From Candidatus Saccharimonadota bacterium (lineage in GTDB: Bacteria > Patescibacteriota > Saccharimonadia > Saccharimonadales > Saccharimonadaceae): a stretch of DNA of 64,000 nt. The notes beneath the pieces are model-generated. The model had not been told where the DNA came from, did no database searches, and saw only the letters and a program-made list of their open reading frames with translations. The DNA is taken from the NCBI GenBank assembly GCA_030530425.1, contig JAUMVA010000002.1, forward strand, positions 43,960 through 107,959, written 5' to 3'. Each line of letters starts with the position of its first letter. Within the stretch, counting starts at the first letter, position 1. This document shows positions 58,302-64,000 of this stretch, in pieces. A program made the translations under genes and the position numbers.

Positions 58302-59465
58302 ATGGACGAAATAAAAAAATTTATCTCTGAAATGAGGGCTAAAAATCTCTCAGACGAATTAATTTATAAAAATCTGTTACAAAAAGGCTGGGATGAAAAA
58401 ATGGTGAATGAGGCATTTTTGCCAGATGACGTGGTCGTTCCAACTCCTTCGTCTATGATTAAAAAACCAGCTGAACAAGCAGCAACTAATACTAAAGAGT
58501 CTAAAAAAGACAATACTGCTGAGATTCAAGGTAATATAATGATTTCAAAATCAGAAAGTGTTCTACATCATGTCTTTCTATGGATTTTTTCAATAGCTTT
58601 TATTGTCAATGTCCAAATTTTGGTTGGGATGATTAAAAATAATTTATATCTAGACGATAAAAGTTTGTACAAAACTATATTCAGTTCTTTGTCGGCGCTC
58701 TTGATTACTGGTTTGGTGTATGGCTTATTTTATTGGCAGTTTATCAAAAAGCTGAAAAAAGATTGGTCTTTGCGTTTTAATAATGGTTGGAATCTAGCAA
58801 GTGTTATACTCGGTAGTTTGGTTGGGATCGGATCGCTAATTTATCTAGTTAGTTCTTTAATCTGGTGTGATGATTCTAACCTGATTGTTCGAGAAATTAT
58901 TCCACGATTTGTGCCAATAATTGTCTATTCTGGAGTGGTGGTTTTAAACTATTCGCAAATTAACTTTTCAAAACCTGATTCTCGTTTTCGAAAGCGCTAT
59001 AGCGCGCTATATTATTGGTTGTTTATTGTAATTACTTCAATAGCTATGTTGGTTTATGCGGCCGCATCATATTCATTTCGTAAAAGTGATATTGAATTAA
59101 GAGAAGCTATGGTTAAGGTCATAAATGAAAACTATGCTTATTATAAAAAGAACGGCAAGATTGCCAAAGATTTAAACGAATTGAATATTAGCAACTCCGC
59201 TATTGAATATAAGGTCTTAAAAAATACTACAGATGATTTTACTAATTGTAATAAGCAACAAAGTAATTGTCTGGATCGTTCTGATTCTCCAAGTTTTGAA
59301 TTGTGTGGTAATTTTAAATATCAAGATAATTCACGTACATACAATTACAAAAACGAAATAAATCGAGAAATCGATATTTATAGAGTGGATGCTGAAATAT
59401 ACGACTTAACACCAAAGCAAGTTGGTCGTAACTGCTTTAAAATCACTCTTCATAATTCTTATTAA
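58302..59465 (+). CDS. Multi-pass membrane protein, hypothetical, 387 aa
   Basis: The N-terminal ~45 residues form a two-helix module (IKKFISEMRAKNLSDELIYKNLLQKGWDEKMV) of a kind common at the start of Patescibacteria membrane proteins. A polar linker follows, then about five membrane helices (about 90-112, 128-150, 165-188, 200-220, 230-255). A C-terminal extracytoplasmic domain with four Cys (about 260-387) ends the protein. Its start resembles pilin-like REAMVKVINENYAYYKKNGK. No function is assigned. Confidence 0.75.
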   Translation: MDEIKKFISEMRAKNLSDELIYKNLLQKGWDEKMVNEAFLPDDVVVPTPSSMIKKPAEQAATNTKESKKDNTAEIQGNIMISKSESVLHHVFLWIFSIAFIVNVQILVGMIKNNLYLDDKSLYKTIFSSLSALLITGLVYGLFYWQFIKKLKKDWSLRFNNGWNLASVILGSLVGIGSLIYLVSSLIWCDDSNLIVREIIPRFVPIIVYSGVVVLNYSQINFSKPDSRFRKRYSALYYWLFIVITSIAMLVYAAASYSFRKSDIELREAMVKVINENYAYYKKNGKIAKDLNELNISNSAIEYKVLKNTTDDFTNCNKQQSNCLDRSDSPSFELCGNFKYQDNSRTYNYKNEINREIDIYRVDAEIYDLTPKQVGRNCFKITLHNSY

Positions 59466-59479
59466 AATCTGATGACAAG

Positions 59480-59508
59480 AAAAAAGACCACATTATGTGA
59501 TCTTTTTT
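59480..59508. terminator. Terminator shared by gene 58302 and tRNA-Phe
   Basis: AAAAAAGACCACA and TGTGATCTTTTTT form a 13-pair stem with one mismatch, with T runs in both directions. Confidence 0.8.
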
Positions 59509-59511
59509 CTT

Positions 59512-59587
59512 TGGTGGCTCCTCCCAGACTCGAACTGGGGACACAAGGCTCTTCAGGCCTCTGCTCTACCAACTGAGCTAAAGAGCC
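59512..59587 (-). tRNA. tRNA-Phe(GAA)
   Basis: 76 bases on the minus strand. Acceptor GGCTCTT with AGGAGCC, loop CTGAAGA with anticodon GAA, CCA encoded. Confidence 0.95.
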
Positions 59588-59674
59588 ACACTAAGTCAAT
59601 TTTAACAAAAAGAGAGGCCTTTTTCAAGCGGGTTTAATTATTTTGCAGAAAGTCTTTATTTTGTCCTATAAAAA

Positions 59675-59683
59675 TGCTATAAT
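59675..59683 (+). promoter_or_regulatory. Extended -10 promoter of tRNA-Cys-tRNA-Leu
   Basis: TGCTATAAT, ten bases before tRNA-Cys. No proper -35. Confidence 0.6.
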
Positions 59684-59693
59684 CAAGTGAGGT

Positions 59694-59767
59694 GGCGCCT
59701 TGGCGGAGCGGTTACGCAGCGGTCTGCAAAACCGTGTAGACCAGTTCGACTCTGGTAGGTGCCTCCA
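59694..59767 (+). tRNA. tRNA-Cys(GCA)
   Basis: 74 bases. Acceptor GGCGCCT with AGGTGCC, loop CTGCAAA with anticodon GCA, CCA encoded with T as discriminator. Confidence 0.94.
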
Positions 59768-59796
59768 ACAGTTCAAGATAAAATATAAAAGAATAT

Positions 59797-59884
59797 GCGC
59801 GGATGGTGGAATTGGTAGACACGAGGGACTTAAAATCCCTTGGCCTAAACAGCTGTGCGGGTTCAAGTCCCGCTCTGCGCACCA
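59797..59884 (+). tRNA. tRNA-Leu(TAA)
   Basis: 88 bases with a long variable arm. Acceptor GCGCGGA with TCTGCGC, loop CTTAAAA with anticodon TAA, CCA encoded. It is 29 bases after tRNA-Cys, on the same transcript. Confidence 0.95.
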
Positions 59885-59901
59885 TTTCAGAGTAAAAATC
59901 C

Positions 59902-59930
59902 AAATCGTCGCCTTTGCGGGCGATTTTTTG
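59902..59930 (+). terminator. Terminator after tRNA-Leu
   Basis: AAATCG and CGATTT with an imperfect GC-rich inner stem, then a T run. Confidence 0.65.
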
Positions 59931-60036
59931 GTTTACATTTCTTAATTCTTGCCACAGGCAAAAACCATTTTTGTTCCGTCTCGGCAAGTTTGGCGATCAC
60001 TCTTTTGATTATATTCATCTACATGGTCAAAATGTA

Positions 60037-60063
60037 TTGAAAAGATTGCCAATGTAGTATAAT
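60037..60063 (+). promoter_or_regulatory. Possible promoter of the ABC exporter operon
   Basis: TTGAAA, 15 bases, TATAAT. The leader is about 100 bases; I see no other element in this stretch. Confidence 0.35.
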
Positions 60064-60168
60064 TAAAATGTAGATAATACACGACATCAATTTCTTTTTC
60101 CTTATCGCGATGCCGTATCATAAATTACAACTTTCAAACTTTGATACATTAAAAAATAAGGAGTGCAA

Positions 60169-60873
60169 ATGAGCAGCAGCTTTATTGAAATAACAAATGT
60201 TGGCCGTGAATATTTAATTGGTGAACAAAAATACAAAGCATTAGACAAAATAAGTTTGACAATAAAACGCGGAGAACTGGTAGTGATATTAGGTCCGTCT
60301 GGGGCGGGCAAGTCTACTTTGCTTAATATATTGGGCGGAATGGATTCTCCAACGTCTGGAAAAGTTGAAGTAGACGGGCGCGAGATATCAAAATATTCCT
60401 CGAAACAATTAACAAAATATCGGGCAGAAAAAGTTGGTTTTATTTTTCAATTTTATAACATTATGCCGACTTTAACTGCCGAAGAAAATGTAAAAATTAT
60501 TGAAGACGTGTCGACGACGGAAAAAGACGCCTCAGAAGTTCTAAAAAGTGTGGGATTAGGACGTCATGTCAAAAAGTTTCCAAATGAATTATCGGGTGGA
60601 GAGCAACAACGGGTTTCAATCGCACGAGCGATTATGAAAGATCCGGCTCTTTTGCTGTGTGATGAACCAACTGGCGCGCTTGATTCTAAGACGGGTATAG
60701 AAATTCTGAAATTGTTGAGAAAGCAAGCAGACGAAAATACGACGGTGATCATAGTGACTCATAATGCCCAAATCGCTGAGATAGCCGATCGTGTGATTCA
60801 TCTGAAAAATGGCGAAGTTGAGCAGGAAATCACGAATAAAAAACCAAAAACAGTCGATGAGGTAAGGTGGTAG
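60169..60873 (+). CDS. ABC transporter ATP-binding protein (MacB/LolD type)
   Basis: 234 aa from ATG 60169, which has AAGGAG in front; an ATG two codons earlier lacks spacing. Walker [10 protein letters not shown] (near residue 42), Q-loop IFQF, signature LSGGEQQR (near 143) and Walker [13 protein letters not shown] (near 162) are intact. The long D-loop region and partner permease place it in the MacB/LolCDE/SalX group, which exports peptides or lipoproteins or works mechanically from the membrane. It is one base from the permease gene. Confidence 0.93.
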   Translation: MSSSFIEITNVGREYLIGEQKYKALDKISLTIKRGELVVILGPSGAGKSTLLNILGGMDSPTSGKVEVDGREISKYSSKQLTKYRAEKVGFIFQFYNIMPTLTAEENVKIIEDVSTTEKDASEVLKSVGLGRHVKKFPNELSGGEQQRVSIARAIMKDPALLLCDEPTGALDSKTGIEILKLLRKQADENTTVIIVTHNAQIAEIADRVIHLKNGEVEQEITNKKPKTVDEVRW

Positions 60874-60874
60874 T

Positions 60875-63167
60875 ATGTCAAACAAAAATATGTTGCGCAG
60901 AAAAATGTTGCGTGATATACGTAAAAATTTTGCGCAATTTATAACTATATTCTTGATGCTGGCGATTGGGACGATGGCTTATTCGGGAATCCGAACTTAC
61001 ATGTTTGGCATGGAAAAATCTGCCGAGAAGTATTATGCAAAAAATAATCTACAAGACCTGGATGCTTTTGGAAAACTGAATGACGATACGGTTGAAAAAA
61101 TCAAAAAAATAGATCATGTACGTGATGCTGAAGGAAAATTTAGCATCCTGACAAAAGTAGTAAATTTGAAGGAGCGAGACTTACAGCTAAATTTCATCAA
61201 ATCTAATAATATTTCGAAATTTCATGTGGTGAGTGGCGATGAATTTAATAAGAATGGAGCTGGTATTTGGCTGGACGAATATTTTGCGAAATATAATAAT
61301 TTGAAAGTTGGTGATATTTTAGAGTTTGAGATTAATGGGGTGAAGTTAAAACAAAAAATCATTGGCTTGATTTATGTGCCTGATCATGTAGCTTATGTCA
61401 AAGACAATACGGAAATTTTTCCGGTGCATGATAAATACGGGTTTGCTTATATGAATCAAAATGAGTTGCCAGAGCCTATGCGTTTTTATTCTAGCGTGAT
61501 GATTGATGTCGACGAAGAGAGCAATCAGGCTGGTGTGAAGAAAAATATTACCGATAATATGCCGGAAGTTGTTTCTGTTTTGTACACAAAAGACCAATAC
61601 TCAGCGGCGGGATATCAGAGCGAAATTGACGAGGGAAAAACTTATGTTGGAATATTTTCTAGTTTGTTTATCGCGATTGCTCTATTGTGTGTCGTGACGA
61701 CGATGGCTCGAACTGTGCGACAGGATCGCATGCAAATTGGAGTGCTAAAAGCACTAGGCTTCACGAGCAGACAGATAGCTTGGCATTATATTTCTTACAC
61801 GTTGGTTATTGCGGTGCTTGGAGTGATCGTTGGTCTTTTGGGCGGGTATTTTTGGTTTGGAAAATTCTTTTTAGACGCGGAAATGAAATACTTTGAAGTT
61901 GCGAATTATAGTACTGCACTAGATTGGGACGTGTGGTTGGTGATGGGAATTATTGTTTTTATCACTTGTCTTACATGCTACCAAACAGTACGAAATTACG
62001 TGCGACAATCAGCGGCCGAAATTTTACGGGTAGAGCGTCCACAAGTTAAAAGTAGTGGCATGCGCTTTACGTCTTCTAAATTTTTTAGCAGAATGTCGTT
62101 TACGGTGCGCTGGAACATACGCGACATTATACGTAACAAAGTACGCGTAATGACCGGGATGGTGGGGATAGCGGGATGTATGGCTTTGCTGGTTTGCGGT
62201 TTCAGCATAAAAGACACGATGCATAATTATATTAAGACAGAACTTGATACTATTAATAATTACAGATACAGAATAAATATTGCTGAAAACGCTAAGGCTG
62301 AGCAAATTGATAAAATCAAAAAAGAATTTTCAAATAATAGTTCAAAAATGATTGCCGTGGAGACACGCAAGAATGGTGAGCTAAAATTAAATTCAGTTTT
62401 TGTTAATGATACGAATGGTGCAGTGAGGATGCTGGATAAAAACTGGGAACCGATGAAACTACCTGAAGATGGTGTAATTATCACGCAAAAAATGGCTCTA
62501 AATGAAGGCTATAAAATTGGCGATGAAATTGAGTGGCACGTGATGGGTGAAAAAGAATATCATAAGACAAAAATAGTAGGCATGAATCGAGATCCGCAGA
62601 ATCAAAATATCACCATGACGCGCAAGTTTTATGAGTCGCTAGGCAGAAAATACGTGCCTGATGCAATTTACACGGATACCGAGATAAAAAACACACCCGA
62701 TGGCGCCGCGACGGTGCAGAGTATTGATGCGGTGCGTGATGGGTTACATACGATGTTAGCGACGATGAATAGCATGATAACGATTTTAGTGGTGTTCGCG
62801 ATTTTGCTTGGAATAGTGATTGTGTATAATGTGGGCACGTTGAGTTTTATTGAAAAAAGACTATCAATTTTCGACTTTGAAGGTGCTGGGCTTTTCGGAT
62901 CGCAAGATTGCTAATATTTTCATCCAACAAAATGTTTGGATTACTATTATGGCGATTATAATTGGATTGCCGTTGGGTTATGTGGTGACGGATTTTATCT
63001 TCAAAGTAGCGATTGACGAATCTTATGATTTTGCAGTTTTTGCAACATTACACACTTGTCTGATTTCAGCGATAGAAACTTTTTTAACCTCGATAGTAGT
63101 TTCGCTCTGGTTGACTCGACGAGTGGCGAAGATTGACATGGTAAAAAGTTTGAAAGGAAATGAGTAG
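60875..63167 (+). pseudogene. FtsX/MacB-type ABC permease split by a frameshift
   Basis: The first frame (60875-62914, 679 aa) has an N-terminal membrane helix, an outer MacB-like domain, and the FtsX membrane block (about residues 255-395). A second outer domain follows, and then the last membrane block begins, where LSFIEK is followed by frame-shifted residues and an early stop. The missing end (LKVLGFSDRKI and two more helices) continues in the next frame to 63167. The break is at A6 in 62851-62857. Five A would restore the family-typical spacing FIEKDYQFSTLKVLGF. It is either a true null, a slippage-controlled gene, or a homopolymer error. The partner ATPase is intact. Confidence 0.85.
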
Positions 63168-63220
63168 ACGACATAATTCAGATTGACGTTCAGATTCGGG
63201 CTTTTCGCTCAAAAAAATCA

Positions 63221-63249
63221 TTGCCTTTACATTTAAAAATAAGTATAAT
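63221..63249 (+). promoter_or_regulatory. Promoter of lemA-htpX
   Basis: TTGCCT, 17 bases, TATAAT. AAAGGAG is the ribosome site of lemA. Confidence 0.6.
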
Positions 63250-63278
63250 AATTAACATAACAAAAGGAGATTTACCAC

Positions 63279-63845
63279 ATGGATGGAAAACTAATTGCCT
63301 TGATTGTCGTAGTTGTCATTGTGATGATTGTGGCTTTTATCATTGGCGTTTACAACAAGCTTATCACTCTCAGAACTCGCGTTGAAGAGGCGTGGAGTGA
63401 TATCACAATTCAGCTCAAATATCGCGCTGATTTGATTCCAAACTTAGTCAATACTGTCAAAGGCTATGCTAAGCATGAGAACGAAACTTTTGCGATGGTG
63501 ACTGAAGCTCGTGCTGGTATCATGAGTGCAAAAACTGTCGAAGAAACGGCGGCCGCAGAAGGTCAAATGCAAATGGCGCTCAAAAGTCTGTTTGCTGTAG
63601 CTGAAAGCTACCCAGAACTGAAGGCTAACGAGAACTTCTTGCAATTACAAACCCAACTAGAAGACACTGAGCACAAAATTCAAGCAGCTCGTCGCTTCTA
63701 CAATGCTGGCACTAAAGATTACAATATTCAAATCGCAGTGTTCCCAGCTAACATTATCGCTGGTATGTTCAAATTTGAAAAACGTGAATTCTTCGAAGTT
63801 GAAGACCGTGCCAAAATCGAAGAAGCGCCAGAAGTACAGTTTTAA
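63279..63845 (+). CDS. lemA: LemA family protein
   Basis: 188 aa. One N-terminal membrane helix (about 5-26) precedes the LemA helical domain with VYNKLITLRTRVEEAWSDI and the YRADLIPNLVNTVKGY signature (near 50-65). The C terminus has RRFYNAGTKDYN and the FPANIIAGMFKF tail. LemA proteins are membrane-linked and often sit beside htpX, as here. The exact role is unknown. Confidence 0.94.
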   Translation: MDGKLIALIVVVVIVMIVAFIIGVYNKLITLRTRVEEAWSDITIQLKYRADLIPNLVNTVKGYAKHENETFAMVTEARAGIMSAKTVEETAAAEGQMQMALKSLFAVAESYPELKANENFLQLQTQLEDTEHKIQAARRFYNAGTKDYNIQIAVFPANIIAGMFKFEKREFFEVEDRAKIEEAPEVQF

Positions 63846-63876
63846 GACTACAAACTAATTAGATAAAAAAAAGGTG

Positions 63877-63908
63877 GAGCGACTGGTTGTTTAAATAATC
63901 AGTCGCTC
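63877..63908 (+). other. Hairpin between lemA and htpX
   Basis: GAGCGACTG and CAGTCGCTC pair perfectly around a 14-base loop. No T run follows, so it is more likely an mRNA-processing or stability element than a terminator. Confidence 0.5.
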
Positions 63909-63938
63909 GCCTTGCCAGAACAGAGGTGAGACTAGACT

Positions 63939-64000
63939 ATGTATAAAGAAATTGATGCAAATAAACGTAAAACTTGGCTAATTATGCTGGTGTTTTTGGG
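63939..64000 (+). CDS. htpX: HtpX-like membrane metalloprotease, N-terminal fragment at window edge
   Basis: Only 20 codons are seen: MYKEIDANKRKTWLIMLVFL, the typical start of HtpX (M48 family), including the beginning of its first membrane helix. The position after lemA supports the call. The zinc motif would lie beyond the window. Confidence 0.75.
   Translation, partial: MYKEIDANKRKTWLIMLVFL

Noticed and set aside
62851..62860. Programmed -1 frameshifting at the poly-A run of the permease gene.
   Set aside because: Joining the two frames needs a +1 step. A -1 slip leads to the third frame.
1..64000. Genetic code 25 (TGA as Gly), used by some CPR lineages.
   Set aside because: TGA ends full-length genes such as cas9 and tyrS at the expected position, and core proteins lack internal TGA.

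Overview
The window looks like a Patescibacteria (CPR) genome, most probably Candidatus Saccharibacteria (TM7). It is AT-rich and tightly packed, uses TGA as an ordinary stop (so not the recoded Gracilibacteria/Absconditabacteria code), and most core genes are separated by a few bases or overlap. The lineage call is inference from gene content and style; no rRNA gene lies in the window.

Layout. 1-1958 (-): 3' portion of a large repeat protein with 26-residue ankyrin-like units, running off the left edge. 2242-5159: exonuclease I, an orphan small gene, a divergent aquaporin. 5217-12676: a translation block, pheS-pheT and gatC-gatA-(HEPN-like protein)-gatB. 12695-14183: galU and two small membrane or stress-type proteins. 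14283-18254: a three-gene surface operon ending in a 903-aa SGNH hydrolase/VWA/PKD/TSP3 protein. 18366-26557: zinc-ribbon protein, dnaE, then on the minus strand a G3E GTPase, RNase J and a 2H phosphoesterase. 26664-33848: nusA, clpC, an HELLH membrane protein, radA, a PIN-TRAM protein. 33941-42102: PBP1A, tyrS, recG, rsmD, relA/spoT. 42280-46770: a gap-rpiB-rpe-like-pfkB-like operon with two unknown genes. 46772-50826: uvrB, an L,D-transpeptidase, tRNA-Gly.

50867-56567 is the most notable region: a complete, compact type II-C CRISPR-Cas system. It has a tracrRNA with its own consensus promoter and terminator, cas9 (1157 aa), cas1, cas2, and an array of 7 repeats and 6 spacers. The tracrRNA anti-repeat and the array repeats lie in the same orientation on the plus strand, so the crRNAs must come from the minus strand. 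The 3' end of every crRNA-sense repeat is TTGATATAAT, an extended -10 promoter, so each spacer seems to be transcribed from its own upstream repeat, as is known for Neisseria II-C arrays. The right-hand terminal repeat has decayed only in the part not needed as a promoter.

56673-64000: a small orphan protein behind a highly structured leader, dCMP deaminase, tRNA-Met(CAU), a membrane protein, tRNA-Phe, tRNA-Cys, tRNA-Leu, an ABC exporter whose permease gene is split by a one-base shift in a poly-A run, lemA, and the start of htpX.

Regulation. The recurrent promoter is TGnTATAAT, often with no good -35. Several core genes (sbcB, gatC, rsmD, uvrB, and less exactly ldt and dnaE) begin 6-12 bases after the -10 and are probably leaderless or nearly so. 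Small orphan genes instead have long leaders and near-perfect AGGAGG ribosome sites.
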